From the NCBI RefSeq assembly GCF_001423945.1, contig NZ_LMPU01000001.1, positions 332,373 to 396,372 of the forward strand: 64,000 nt of DNA, in the 5' to 3' direction. Positions 36,456 to 45,067 of this stretch are shown here, piece by piece. How positions within the stretch are numbered: the stretch's first letter is position 1; each line of letters opens with the position of its first letter. The translations under genes were made by a program, and so were the position numbers. The stretch comes from Pedobacter sp. Leaf194. GTDB lineage: Bacteria > Bacteroidota > Bacteroidia > Sphingobacteriales > Sphingobacteriaceae. Under the pieces are notes generated by a model. The model searched no databases. It had not been told where the DNA came from and was given only the letters and a program-made list of their open reading frames with translations.

Positions 36456-37118
36456 ATGCGCAATTCAATTATTTTATCTGTTCTGGTGTTCCTATGCATC
36501 AATGCCAAAGCCCAAAGTTCGAAAGATTTTAAATTTGGCCACTACTACAACCTAAAAGGCGAAAAAATTTCTGGGTTTTTGTACTGCCCACCTAACTTAA
36601 CTTCATTGGTTTTTAAACAAGACAATGAAACCCCGAAAGAAATCATTAGCTTGGATAATGTAAGCAGCGTTGTGCTCGCAGGAAACAACGATAGCCTGGT
36701 GGTAAAAACCCAGGATAATAAAGCGAGTAAAAAGTACCTTGCAACACAGGTCGCCTCAACGCCCGGCAGAAATTTTTTCTGCAAATACAGCGTTTATACT
36801 ACCGCAGGCTCGCAAAGTATGAGCATGAGCGCCGCACCAACAATGACCGCCTCTTCTGGAAGGGGCATTTATAGTAACGCAAATTCTTTTTCAAGTACAT
36901 CGGGTGTAACCGGAGTTGATGAGACTTACCTTTACGAAGAAGGTAACACGACTTACGAACTTACAAAGAAAAATTATATCGATATTTTGAGTAAAGCTTT
37001 CGCTGATAATCCGGTGTTGATTAAACAATTCCAATCGAAATACCTAGGCTTTAAAGACCTTGGTCTCATCTTCAAAAAATATAATGAGGATAAGAAGTCT
37101 TCTTCAAAAAAATCATAG
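36456..37118 (+). CDS. Secreted protein of unknown function (220 aa)
   Basis: The family is not recognised. ATG 36456 gives a clean signal peptide (MRNSIILSVLVFLCINAKAQ). Then comes a beta-rich region (FKFGHYYNLKGEKISGFLY), a Ser/Met-rich linker with SMSMSAAP and SSGRG, and a helical, lysine-rich tail. The longer frame from the TTG at 36429 would put nine residues before the signal and is unlikely. It lies 72 nt after GH97, possibly in the same transcript. Probably periplasmic or outer-membrane associated. Confidence 0.72.
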   Translation: MRNSIILSVLVFLCINAKAQSSKDFKFGHYYNLKGEKISGFLYCPPNLTSLVFKQDNETPKEIISLDNVSSVVLAGNNDSLVVKTQDNKASKKYLATQVASTPGRNFFCKYSVYTTAGSQSMSMSAAPTMTASSGRGIYSNANSFSSTSGVTGVDETYLYEEGNTTYELTKKNYIDILSKAFADNPVLIKQFQSKYLGFKDLGLIFKKYNEDKKSSSKKS

Positions 37119-37282
37119 CTTAATGTATTTTTAGATAACTTTTAGCTGGTTATCTACTTTTTTTTACCGTTTATCGACTTTAGCTAAATGCTGAAAAACA
37201 AAATTCTGATACCCGTGTTTTTAGACCTGAGTTAAGCAAATTAGCGCTTTCAAATTTGCCTGGGCTCACTAAATTAATCATC

Positions 37283-37453
37283 ATGAGTCAGGGAAGAACG
37301 AATACGCAAATTGAGGCGACAAATAAAATAATGGTAACATTTCTTATTGCAATGTTGGTGTTCATTACGTCGGCTTATATATTTAGTTTGGTAGAACGCG
37401 AAAGCAAATGGGTGCAGCATATAGAGCGAGAAATCGTTGCTAAAAACCCATGA
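37283..37453 (+). CDS. Small single-pass membrane protein (56 aa)
   Basis: Starting at ATG 37283 (MSQGRTNTQIEATNKIM), the product has one hydrophobic helix (about 17-36, VTFLIAMLVFITSAYIFSLV) and a charged C-terminus. No family is recognised. The in-frame TTG at 37256 is less likely as a start. The balanced polar-helix-polar layout makes it more credible than a random frame, but proof is lacking. Confidence 0.5.
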   Translation: MSQGRTNTQIEATNKIMVTFLIAMLVFITSAYIFSLVERESKWVQHIEREIVAKNP

Positions 37454-37601
37454 ATAATCGAATTTTTTTAAATAAGCGGTAGCAGGTTTTCAGCACTGTC
37501 GAAAAGCTGATTGTAAGGCTGAAAAACTATTTTAAAACGTTTTACAATTTTTGCGGTGTCTGAAATCATTGTAGCTGGTTTAAAAAATCCTGATAAACAA
37601 C

Positions 37602-37634
37602 AAAAGCGACATTGCTGTAGCAATGCCGCTTTTT
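37602..37634 (-). terminator. Terminator for the gene at 37648-37974
   Basis: AAAAGCG-A-CATTGC / GCAATG-C-CGCTTTT with loop TGTA and a single mismatch forms a strong hairpin; T residues lie on both strands. Confidence 0.7.
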
Positions 37635-37647
37635 CTCGATTTAGTGT

Positions 37648-37974
37648 TTAACAAAATAATTCTTGTTCGTCTCTGTTTTCCGTAGGAATTTTCTTCAGGA
37701 AATCATCAAAAGACGAGCCGATATTGTCTGAGTAAATTCCGTAGGCATCTAAAATATAACCTATTTCTTTATCACTGTCTTCAGTTAGGTAAAGAACGGA
37801 GTTATCTGCAGGGTCTGAGTCTCCTTCAAAGCGGTAGGTTTTAACAATTGTTAAGTCTTCGGGCTTGTAAATTTTACCGGTTTGGCTCTGCATTTTGCCG
37901 TGGTCTGTCATTTTTAACTCGTTATCTTTTCCTTTAAGTCTCAATTTCTCTAAAATCTGACTTAAAGTATTCAT
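37648..37974 (-). CDS. Small conserved Bacteroidetes protein (pipeline-labelled 'PRPP synthetase'-like)
   Basis: The 108-residue product from ATG 37974 (MNTLSQILEKLRLKGKDNEL) contains TIVKTYRFEGDSDPADNSVLYL and GYILDAYGIYSD. From memory, these segments match a family of about 100-residue Bacteroidetes proteins that pipelines label phosphoribosylpyrophosphate synthetase. It is far too short to be that enzyme and lacks its PRPP loop, so I assign no function. ATG 37992 (MERPIAMNT) is an alternative start; the longer upstream frame looks non-coding. It has its own terminator. Confidence 0.68.
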   Translation of the reverse strand: MNTLSQILEKLRLKGKDNELKMTDHGKMQSQTGKIYKPEDLTIVKTYRFEGDSDPADNSVLYLTEDSDKEIGYILDAYGIYSDNIGSSFDDFLKKIPTENRDEQELFC

Positions 37975-38172
37975 TGCAATTGGCCGTTCCATAGTTATAA
38001 GATTTTTAGTACTATTTAAACACGTTGCACTTAAAATGGTTTTAGTCATTTTTTTTGTGCTGGCATAACGCAGATGGTTAAAGTGATGTTTTGATGTGCA
38101 AAGAATCGAAATGCAATATTTTAATTTATGTAAAATCAGGCTAAGAAGCATCCTGTTTAAAAACCTAAAATT

Positions 38173-38696
38173 ATGGCAAATCTAGAAAGCACTAAAACTA
38201 TCAAATCAACCAACGGGAGAAGAAAGGAATCTCCAAAGGTGGATTTAACCGCAATGGTCGACCTTATGTTTCTCTTAACTACGTTTTTCATGTTAACAAC
38301 AACGTTAGCAGAATCGAAGGCAGCGGATGTATCTAAACCAATTCCAGCGGATGTAAATACGCCTTATCCAGCTTCAGAACAATGACGATTTTACTCGGTA
38401 AAAATGAGCAGGCCGCTTATTATATGGGCGAAATGGAAAAGGCGATGTTACAGGTTTGCAATCTGTCTGAACTTGAAAAAAGGGTTGCAGAAAGTAAATT
38501 AGCTGTGGCCAGAGCGCATGCTAACAGGCCGGAAAAATTTATGATCGTGATTATAAAACCAACCAAAGCCGCGACTTATAAAGATTTTATCGATGTAATT
38601 GACGAGATGAAGATAGCAGATGTAAAATCTTACGCAATTGATGATGAGAATATTTCGGCGAAAGAAAGCGCTTTCATGAGTGCGAAAGGTTTATAA
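38173..38696 (+). pseudogene. ExbD/TolR-type biopolymer transporter, split into two frames
   Basis: Frame one (38173-38385, 70 aa) has the ExbD N-terminus and membrane helix, including Asp30 in LTAMVDLMFLLTTFFML. It stops in a TGA that overlaps the ATG of frame two (38382-38696, ATGA). Frame two (104 aa) is the periplasmic half: MTILLGKNEQAAYYMGE ... IDVIDEMKIADVKSYAIDDENI. Together they align along the intact ExbD at 45068-45574. One extra A before the ATG (CAA-ATG) would fuse them, so a single-base deletion is the simple explanation. Coupled translation of two halves, or -1 slippage, is the alternative. No exbB is adjacent. Confidence 0.8.
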
Positions 38697-38698
38697 AA

Positions 38699-38730
38699 TA
38701 GAAAGCCCCGATTTTTTTCGGGGCTTTCTA
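38699..38730. terminator. Bidirectional terminator between split exbD and metK
   Basis: TAGAAAGCCCCGA and TCGGGGCTTTCTA form a perfect 13-bp stem with a T6 loop; the genes on both sides converge on it. Confidence 0.9.
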
Positions 38731-38743
38731 TAATTTCAAATTA

Positions 38744-39994
38744 TTAAAGGCTAAATGCTTCTTTAACCTTATCAACGAAATCTAATTTTTCCCAGGTAAA
38801 TAGTTCAACTGAAACAGTTTTTTCTTCACCATTCGGTGTTCTGAAGGTTTTTGAAACAGTTTCAGGCTTGCGGCCCATGTGTCCGTAAGCTGCAGTTTCG
38901 CTATAAATTGGATTTCTTAATTTTAAACGCTGTTCGATAAAGTAAGGGCGCATATCAAAAATCGCTTCTACTTTTTTACTGATTTCGCCATCGGTTAAAC
39001 CAACTTTAGATGTACCGTAAGTAACCACGTTAATCGATGTTGGCTTAGCCACACCAATTGCATAGCTCACCTGAACCAAAATCTCATCGGCAATGCCAGC
39101 TGCAACTAAATTTTTGGCAATGTGGCGTGTTGCATAAGCAGCACTTCTATCTACCTTACTTGGGTCTTTACCAGAAAATGCACCACCACCATGGGCGCCT
39201 TTACCACCGTAAGTATCAACAATTATTTTTCGTCCGGTTAGGCCGGTATCTCCATGCGGTCCGCCGATAACAAACTTTCCTGTTGGGTTGATGTGATAGG
39301 TAATCTGGTCGTTAAAAAGATGCGCATATTGAGGGTATTTTGCCTTAATTCTCGGAATTAATATCGATATCAAATCTGATTTAATTTTGGCGAGCATGGT
39401 AGCTTCCTCATCAAAGTCATCGTGTTGGGTTGAAATTACAATCGCATCAATTCGTTGTGGCTTATTGTCGTCAGAATATTCTAAAGTAACCTGCGATTTT
39501 GCATCCGGGCGCAAGTAGGTAATTTCGGCATTTTCTCTTCTCAGGTTTGCGAGTTCAATTAACAAAGCATGAGATAAATCTAAAGCCAGTGGCATGTAAT
39601 TTTCCGTCTCGTTTGTTGCGTAACCAAACATCATTCCCTGGTCGCCGGCACCTTGTTCTTCTTTTGTCGTTCTATCAACACCTTGATTAATGTCTTGAGA
39701 TTGCTCATGAATTGCAGATAAAATACCGCAAGAATTGGCTTCAAACATGTATTCGCTTTTCGTGTAACCAATTTTCCTGATCACATCGCGGGCGATTTGT
39801 TGCACATCTAAATAGGTTTTTGATTTTACCTCTCCAGCTAAAATAACTTGCCCTGTAGTTACTAAAGTTTCACAGGCAACCTTCGATTCTGCATCGAAAG
39901 CAAGGAAGTTATCAATTAAAGCATCCGAAATTTGATCGGCAATTTTATCAGGGTGGCCTTCAGATACAGATTCTGATGTAAATAAATACGACAT
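38744..39994 (-). CDS. metK: S-adenosylmethionine synthase
   Basis: The 416-residue enzyme makes SAM from methionine and ATP. Motifs are [22 protein letters not shown] at the N-terminus (methionine/ATP site), [40 protein letters not shown], and [20 protein letters not shown]. Length fits the family. The 158-nt stretch between the predicted promoter and the start codon contains a structured leader with SAM-I-like core sequences, suggesting feedback by SAM. The gene is divergent from the lipid kinase gene. Confidence 0.97.
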   Translation of the reverse strand: MSYLFTSESVSEGHPDKIADQISDALIDNFLAFDAESKVACETLVTTGQVILAGEVKSKTYLDVQQIARDVIRKIGYTKSEYMFEANSCGILSAIHEQSQDINQGVDRTTKEEQGAGDQGMMFGYATNETENYMPLALDLSHALLIELANLRRENAEITYLRPDAKSQVTLEYSDDNKPQRIDAIVISTQHDDFDEEATMLAKIKSDLISILIPRIKAKYPQYAHLFNDQITYHINPTGKFVIGGPHGDTGLTGRKIIVDTYGGKGAHGGGAFSGKDPSKVDRSAAYATRHIAKNLVAAGIADEILVQVSYAIGVAKPTSINVVTYGTSKVGLTDGEISKKVEAIFDMRPYFIEQRLKLRNPIYSETAAYGHMGRKPETVSKTFRTPNGEEKTVSVELFTWEKLDFVDKVKEAFSL

Positions 39995-40034
39995 TTATTA
40001 AATAAATTAATGATGAAAATAAACATTTAATAAG

Positions 40035-40152
40035 CGCTAACAGTCCCTGAAAACAGGTTTTGCTTGTAAAAGGAAGGTATTAGCACTTTTTTTTGAGTGG
40101 TTGCAATCCCGTTTCCTAAAAAGAAACATCGCAAATCAATCCACTTTTAACG
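40035..40152 (-). promoter_or_regulatory. Candidate divergent SAM-I-clan riboswitch in the metK leader
   Basis: Read on the minus strand, the leader has GCAACC (40104-40099) and GTGCTAATACC (40086-40076) with a CACT/AGTG hairpin between them. This is the layout of the SAM-I core (GCAACC, P3, GGTGCTAATTCC). Upstream, AGTGGATTGATTTGCGATG resembles the SAM-I P2 segment GGTGGAGGGA..GGCCCGATG. CGTTAA (40152-40147) can pair with TTAGCG (40040-40035) as a closing P1 with one G-U pair. An extra TTTC/GAAA hairpin is inserted, and the usual kink-turn is not obvious, so it is divergent or degenerate. No terminator follows, so control would be at translation. Confidence 0.45.
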
Positions 40153-40155
40153 ATG

Positions 40156-40184
40156 CAAAATTAGCATATTTTCTTTATTTCAAA
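40156..40184 (-). promoter_or_regulatory. Promoter of metK
   Basis: On the minus strand, TTTG (40184-40181), 17 nt, then TAATTTTG (40163-40156). It places transcription start just before the structured leader. Confidence 0.6.
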
Positions 40185-40198
40185 AATTATAGATTATT

Positions 40199-41101
40199 TT
40201 GTGTCCTCATACTCAAGCTTTGCAAGTCAAAACAAATATTTTATTCGTAATTAACCCGATATCAGGAGGAAAGGCAAAATTGCGAATCCCGACGCTTATT
40301 GATAAGTATTTGGACAAGGAAAGGTTTAATGCAAATTTTTTGTTGACAGAATATTCTGGCCATGCCACAGAAATTGTGGAAGAGGCGATTGCGAAAAATT
40401 TCGATGTTATTGTGGCTGCCGGCGGCGATGGAACTATAAATGAAGTAGCCTCGAAGGTTGTAGAACATGGAAAAATTTTGGGTATTTTACCCTTAGGTTC
40501 GGGTAACGGCCTGGCCAGGTTCCTAAACATACCACAAAATTTGAAGGAGGCCATTCTCTTGATTAATAAAATGAAAACTGATCGGATTGACTCGGCCACT
40601 TTTAACCATAAGTTTTTTTTTAACCTTGCGGGAGTTGGTTTTGATGCCCATTTAAGCTCTGCATTTTCGAAAGATAAGAAGCGTGGTTTAGCCGGTTACA
40701 TTAAGCAGAGCCTTAAAGAGGTGTTTAGTTATAAAGACGAAGTTTACAACATAAATATTGATGGTGCAGATTATAACCGGAAAGCTTTCGCGGTTACCGT
40801 GGCAAACTCATCACAATATGGCAATAATGTTTACATTGCACCAGATGCCTCAGTTAAAGATGGCCTGCTGGATGTCTGCATTATAAAGCCCTTTTCGATA
40901 CTAAAACTGCCTGTTTTAAGTTATGTTATGTTAAAAGGAACTGCCGAAAGTTCTGATATGATTGAGATTATCCGCGGACAAAAAATTACAATTTCGAGAA
41001 CGAAAGATGGTCCTGTACATGTTGACGGCGAGCCGTTAAAAATGGGCAAGGAAATCGAAATCAGTATTAATCCGCTTTCCTTAGAAGTAATCGTCCCTTA
41101 A
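40199..41101 (+). CDS. Diacylglycerol/sphingosine kinase-family lipid kinase (YegS/BmrU-like)
   Basis: The product of up to 300 residues has INPISGG near the N-terminus, the nucleotide-binding AAGGDGTINEV (GGDGT about 75-79), LPLGSGNGLARFL, and a C-terminal beta domain ending in HVDGEPLKMGKEIEISI. It is expected to phosphorylate a lipid or sphingoid base in the cytoplasm; the substrate is unknown. No ATG is available. TTG 40199 opens the frame, but TTG 40220 (then QVKTNILFVINP) fits the family start better. SUI1 follows after 15 nt. Confidence 0.88.
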   Translation: MCPHTQALQVKTNILFVINPISGGKAKLRIPTLIDKYLDKERFNANFLLTEYSGHATEIVEEAIAKNFDVIVAAGGDGTINEVASKVVEHGKILGILPLGSGNGLARFLNIPQNLKEAILLINKMKTDRIDSATFNHKFFFNLAGVGFDAHLSSAFSKDKKRGLAGYIKQSLKEVFSYKDEVYNINIDGADYNRKAFAVTVANSSQYGNNVYIAPDASVKDGLLDVCIIKPFSILKLPVLSYVMLKGTAESSDMIEIIRGQKITISRTKDGPVHVDGEPLKMGKEIEISINPLSLEVIVP

Positions 41102-41116
41102 AAAACACCCTAAAGT

Positions 41117-41467
41117 ATGAAGTCAAAAAAAAATAATCTGAGCGATTTAGGTGGAATTATGTATTCTACAAATCCCGAATTTGAATATGAACAAGAAGTT
41201 GATAATACGGTTACCGCACCCAACCAACAGCAGGATTTAAGGGTAATGATGGATAAAAAAAACCGTGGAGGTAAGGCTGTAACACTAATTACCGGTTTTA
41301 AGGGTAAAAATGAAGATTTGGAAAAACTCGGCAAAATGCTGAAAAATAAATGTGGCGTAGGGGGTTCGGTTAAAGATGGCGAAATCCTCATTCAGGGTGA
41401 TGTTAGAGATAAGGTTATGCTGATTCTCCAGAAAGATGGTTTTAAAGCAAAAAAGGCAGGCGGGTAA
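41117..41467 (+). CDS. SUI1/eIF1-family translation factor (YciH-like)
   Basis: The 116-residue protein has a charged N-terminal tail (DLGGIMYSTNPEF, common in bacterial members) and a SUI1 domain (about 40-116) with RGGKAVTLITGFKG, LGKMLKNKCGVGGSVKDGEI and IQGDVRDKVM. Bacterial members are proposed to affect start-codon selection, but their role is not settled. It lies 15 nt after the lipid kinase gene and is probably cotranscribed. Confidence 0.92.
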   Translation: MKSKKNNLSDLGGIMYSTNPEFEYEQEVDNTVTAPNQQQDLRVMMDKKNRGGKAVTLITGFKGKNEDLEKLGKMLKNKCGVGGSVKDGEILIQGDVRDKVMLILQKDGFKAKKAGG

Positions 41468-41614
41468 ACGCTTACTTAGTGTATTTTTTAATATTTTTTA
41501 GTGCTATTTTATTTTATTTAAATATCTGATTAGAAGCCTTTTGAATCATAGTGTACAAGCTACAATATGTAAAAAAAGCGTTTAAAAAATTTCTTTCTTC
41601 GATAAAAATGTATT

Positions 41615-41622
41615 TACCTTTG
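41615..41622 (+). promoter_or_regulatory. -7 element TACCTTTG of pckA
   Basis: Exact TAnnTTTG match 22 nt upstream of the pckA start codon. Confidence 0.45.
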
Positions 41623-41644
41623 CTCAACTAACTAACTTATTGTT

Positions 41645-43240
41645 ATGAGCAAAATGGAACTGCAATCTCCGGATTTAAGCTACTTAAATCTACAGGATAG
41701 TTTATGCGTAAAATATCAGCTGTCTGCAGCCGAACTTGTAAAAGAAGCACTTCAAAATAATGAAGGCGTTTTAGCTTCTTCTGGTGCGCTGGCTGTTGAT
41801 ACCGGGAAATTTACCGGACGTTCACCTAAAGATCGGTTCATTGTTTGCGATGCAGAAACAGCAAGTAGCGTTTGGTGGGGCGATATAAACATCAAATTCG
41901 ATACGGAGGATTTCAATAAGCTACAAACTAAAATGACATCTTATCTTCGGGATAAGGTAATGTACGTTAGAGACGCAAATGCTTGTGCAAATCCGGATTT
42001 TTCCATTTCAATAAGGGTTATCACAGAAACAGCTTATCAAAATCTTTTCGCGAATAATCTCTTCCTCAGACCGGAGCAGGAAAATTTAGGCCAAACTCCC
42101 GAATGGACGATTATTGCCGCACCAGGATTCTTTGCAAATCCGATTGTAGACGGCACAAGGCAGGAAAACTTTTCAATTATCAATTTCACAAAAAAGATGA
42201 TTTTGATTGGCGGAACAGGCTATACAGGCGAAATTAAGAAAGGCATTTTTTCAGTCCTGAATTTTCTGTTACCCACCTATAAAGATACACTTCCAATGCA
42301 TTGCGCTGCAAACCTTGGGGTAGATGGCGACACGGCAATTTTCTTTGGGCTTTCGGGCACAGGAAAAACCACGCTTTCAGCTGATTCGCAACGGGCACTA
42401 ATTGGAGATGATGAGCACGGTTGGGGCGATGATTCTGTGTTCAATTTTGAAGGAGGTTGCTATGCGAAGTGTATTGATTTAACGCTCGAAAAAGAGCCTC
42501 AGATTTACAAAGCCATAAAATTCGGCTCCTTATTGGAAAATATAAACTTCTATCCTGGAACTCAGAACGTAGATTTTACCAATGTCGAAAAAACTGAAAA
42601 CACCCGGGTAGCTTATCCTTTAGAGTATATTGAGAATTCAGTTATTCCTTCCATTGCTTCAAACCCAAAAAATATATTCTTTTTAACTGCCGATGCCTTT
42701 GGTGTGCTTCCGCCAATATCGAAATTAACGCCAGAGCAAGCCATGTTTCATTTTATGAGTGGCTATACCGCTAAAGTGGCCGGCACCGAAGCTGGTATTA
42801 CCGAGCCGCAATTAACCTTTTCGGCCTGCTTTGGTAAAGCGTTTATGCCTTTGCATCCATCAAAATATGCGAACCTGCTCGGTAAAAAGATAAAGGAAAA
42901 CAACGTTAATGTATGGCTGGTAAATACCGGTTGGACAGGCGGACCATATGGTATAGGTAAACGGATGAAGCTGGACTATACCAGGGCAATGATTACCGCG
43001 GCACTAAACGGCGGTTTAGAACACCGCAATTATAAACAGCATCATGTATTTAAGTTAATGATGCCTTTACATTGCCCTAATGTTCCGAACGATATTTTAG
43101 ACCCTTCTAAAACATGGAGCAACCCGGAAGAATACTTTTTAAAAGCCTACGAACTCAATGAAGCCTTCATCCAAAATTTCAAACAATTTGAAGCGGAGAA
43201 AATGCCTAATGTTGGGGAAGAAGCGTTAAAAATGTGTTAA
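41645..43240 (+). CDS. pckA: Phosphoenolpyruvate carboxykinase (ATP)
   Basis: The 531-residue enzyme converts oxaloacetate and ATP to phosphoenolpyruvate, CO2 and ADP (gluconeogenesis). The P-loop is GLSGTGKTT at 235-243, followed by the metal site IGDDEHGWGDD (about 253-263). The substrate region FTGRSPKDRF (56-65) and HCAANLG are present. The P-loop form and the neighbouring DDEHGW are diagnostic for the ATP type rather than the GTP type. Monocistronic, with a promoter element before and a terminator after. Confidence 0.97.
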   Translation: MSKMELQSPDLSYLNLQDSLCVKYQLSAAELVKEALQNNEGVLASSGALAVDTGKFTGRSPKDRFIVCDAETASSVWWGDINIKFDTEDFNKLQTKMTSYLRDKVMYVRDANACANPDFSISIRVITETAYQNLFANNLFLRPEQENLGQTPEWTIIAAPGFFANPIVDGTRQENFSIINFTKKMILIGGTGYTGEIKKGIFSVLNFLLPTYKDTLPMHCAANLGVDGDTAIFFGLSGTGKTTLSADSQRALIGDDEHGWGDDSVFNFEGGCYAKCIDLTLEKEPQIYKAIKFGSLLENINFYPGTQNVDFTNVEKTENTRVAYPLEYIENSVIPSIASNPKNIFFLTADAFGVLPPISKLTPEQAMFHFMSGYTAKVAGTEAGITEPQLTFSACFGKAFMPLHPSKYANLLGKKIKENNVNVWLVNTGWTGGPYGIGKRMKLDYTRAMITAALNGGLEHRNYKQHHVFKLMMPLHCPNVPNDILDPSKTWSNPEEYFLKAYELNEAFIQNFKQFEAEKMPNVGEEALKMC

Positions 43241-43311
43241 ATGTAGGTTTAAATGCATTTTTTAGTCGAAAAATTTGCAATTCGATTTTTTTTTAGTTTT
43301 TATTGTGAAAG

Positions 43312-43339
43312 AATTGCCTCCGGCTGAGGCAATTTTTTT
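43312..43339 (+). terminator. Terminator after pckA
   Basis: AATTGCCTC/GAGGCAATT, loop CGGCT, followed by a T run. Confidence 0.88.
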
Positions 43340-43410
43340 GTTATATACCCAAGTGATAAGCGGAAAACTAAAAAGTTAAGTAACGATTTAATTGTTTATT
43401 GATTTATTAA

Positions 43411-43440
43411 TTTGTAATTTAAAATCAATTTATAAATTTG
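43411..43440 (+). promoter_or_regulatory. Promoter of the exbB-exbD-tonB operon
   Basis: TTTG (43411-43414), 18 nt, TAAATTTG (43433-43440); about 97 nt leader to the exbB start. Confidence 0.6.
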
Positions 43441-43537
43441 TTTTCGCAACAAAATCAGATAAACTTACGTTGTGTGTATTACAAAAGAAAAAAACAGCTA
43501 AAAATTAAAACAAGAACTAAAACTAAAAATTAAAAAA

Positions 43538-44368
43538 ATGGCAAACGCACCAAAACCAACAACTGTTAAAACTGAAAGCTCTTCAAGTGCATCAAATGTA
43601 TTTGCAACATTTGTTATTCCTATTTGTATTATTATCGGATTTATTATCTGGAGATTCGTATTAGGTGCTTCTGATAACTTTATCGGAGGAGACAACAACA
43701 ATTTACCATTACCTAACAACTACCCTGGAACAGCTTACAAAGGTGGTCCGATTGTAGCAATCTTAATTGGCTTAATGCTAGTTGTAATCGTATTCTCTAT
43801 CGAACGTTTAATCGTTATTGGTAAAGCAAGCGGTAAATCAAGCTTAGATACTTTTATCGTTAAAGTTAAAGGTTTCTTAAACTCAGGTAACATCGAAGCT
43901 GCAAAAGCAGAATGCGATAAACAACAAGGTTCTGTTGCAGCTGTAATAAAATCAGGTTTAAAAAAATATAGCGAAGTTGAAGCAGACACGAATATGGATG
44001 TTGAGCAATCAATCGTTGCTATCCAAAAAGAAGTTGAAGAAGCAACTGCTTTAGAAATGCCAATGTTAGAGCAAAACCTAACTGTAATTGCAACTTTAGT
44101 ATCAATCGGTACATTAATCGGTTTATTAGGTACAGTAACAGGTATGATTCGTGCATTCGCCGGTTTAGCTAACTCTGGTGCCCCAGATCAATCAGCATTA
44201 GCGGTAGGTATCTCTGAGGCATTAATTAACACGATGACTGGTATTGCTGTATCTACTTTGGCAATTATCATGTACAACGTATTAACTTCTAAAATTGACA
44301 AGTTAACTTATGCAATCGACGAAGCTGGTTTTAGCATCGTTCAAACATACGCTAGTTCTCATAAATAA
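43538..44368 (+). CDS. exbB: MotA/TolQ/ExbB proton-channel protein
   Basis: The 276-residue inner-membrane protein forms the proton channel that powers TonB. Membrane segments are at about 22-43, 71-89, 165-198 and 215-250. The conserved pair includes VSIGTLIGLLGTVTGMIRAFAG and GISEALINTMTGIAVSTLAI, where the channel residues lie. The extra N-terminal helix is usual in Bacteroidetes ExbB. It is first in an operon with two exbD genes, tonB, a small membrane gene, a PstS-like lipoprotein and a TPR protein. Confidence 0.94.
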   Translation: MANAPKPTTVKTESSSSASNVFATFVIPICIIIGFIIWRFVLGASDNFIGGDNNNLPLPNNYPGTAYKGGPIVAILIGLMLVVIVFSIERLIVIGKASGKSSLDTFIVKVKGFLNSGNIEAAKAECDKQQGSVAAVIKSGLKKYSEVEADTNMDVEQSIVAIQKEVEEATALEMPMLEQNLTVIATLVSIGTLIGLLGTVTGMIRAFAGLANSGAPDQSALAVGISEALINTMTGIAVSTLAIIMYNVLTSKIDKLTYAIDEAGFSIVQTYASSHK

Positions 44369-44446
44369 GAATTTTGAAAAAATTTTTACCGGCTTTATGG
44401 AAAACCGGAAAAAAGATCATCATTATTAAAAAACTAGTAAAATATT

Positions 44447-45064
44447 ATGCCTAGAATAAAAGTTAAAAGAACAAGTACAGTAACAGACATGACTGCCATG
44501 TGTGATGTGGCATCATTGTTACTTACTTTCTTCATTTTGACTGCTACGGCAAGACAACCAGAACCTTTAGCTGTTGCAACACCCTCATCTACGTATGAGT
44601 TTAAGGTGCCAGTAGAAAACAACGCAATTTTAACAATTGGACAAGGTAAGGTGTTCTTCGAAGTAGCAGGACAAAAAGTAAGAGCAAGAACATTGCAATT
44701 AATGGGCGAACAGTACAAGTTAACGTTCACCCCGGAGGAAGTTAATAGATTTTCAGGTCTTGCGAGTTTCGGTGTTCCGATTCAAAACCTGAAATCGTTA
44801 ATTGCCATGAACAGTGCTGACCGTATGAAACCTGGTGTTCAAACTGGTATTCCAGCAGATTCTTTAGATAACCAGTTAGATTCATGGGTTCTTAATGCTC
44901 GTAAAGCAACAAAAGAACTAAATAACCAGGATATGCGTATTAGTATCAAGGGCGATGCTAAGGAAGAATATCCTGTTGTGAAAAAAGTTATTGATGTACT
45001 TCAGAAACAAAAAGTTAATAAATTTTTGTTGGTAACAAACGCTGAAGCTAAAAAGAAGAAATAA
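44447..45064 (+). CDS. exbD: ExbD/TolR-type biopolymer transporter (first, atypical)
   Basis: The 205-residue protein has one membrane helix near the N-terminus (about 16-36). The proton-carrying Asp is Asp20, in the unusual context MTAMCDVASLLLTFFIL (Met-Val-Asp is more usual, as in its neighbour). The periplasmic part is longer than in the second copy and has an extra stretch around PEEVNRFSGLASFGVP. It ends in a lysine-rich tail and is followed 3 nt later by the second exbD. The two probably form a mixed complex with ExbB. Confidence 0.9.
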   Translation: MPRIKVKRTSTVTDMTAMCDVASLLLTFFILTATARQPEPLAVATPSSTYEFKVPVENNAILTIGQGKVFFEVAGQKVRARTLQLMGEQYKLTFTPEEVNRFSGLASFGVPIQNLKSLIAMNSADRMKPGVQTGIPADSLDNQLDSWVLNARKATKELNNQDMRISIKGDAKEEYPVVKKVIDVLQKQKVNKFLLVTNAEAKKKK

Positions 45065-45067
45065 GAA

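Noticed and set aside
40036..40165. Longer GCTAA/TTAGC pairing as the P1 stem of the metK leader
   Set aside because: The upstream TTAGC arm lies inside the predicted -7 box, so it would not be in the transcript; CGTTAA/TTAGCG fits instead.
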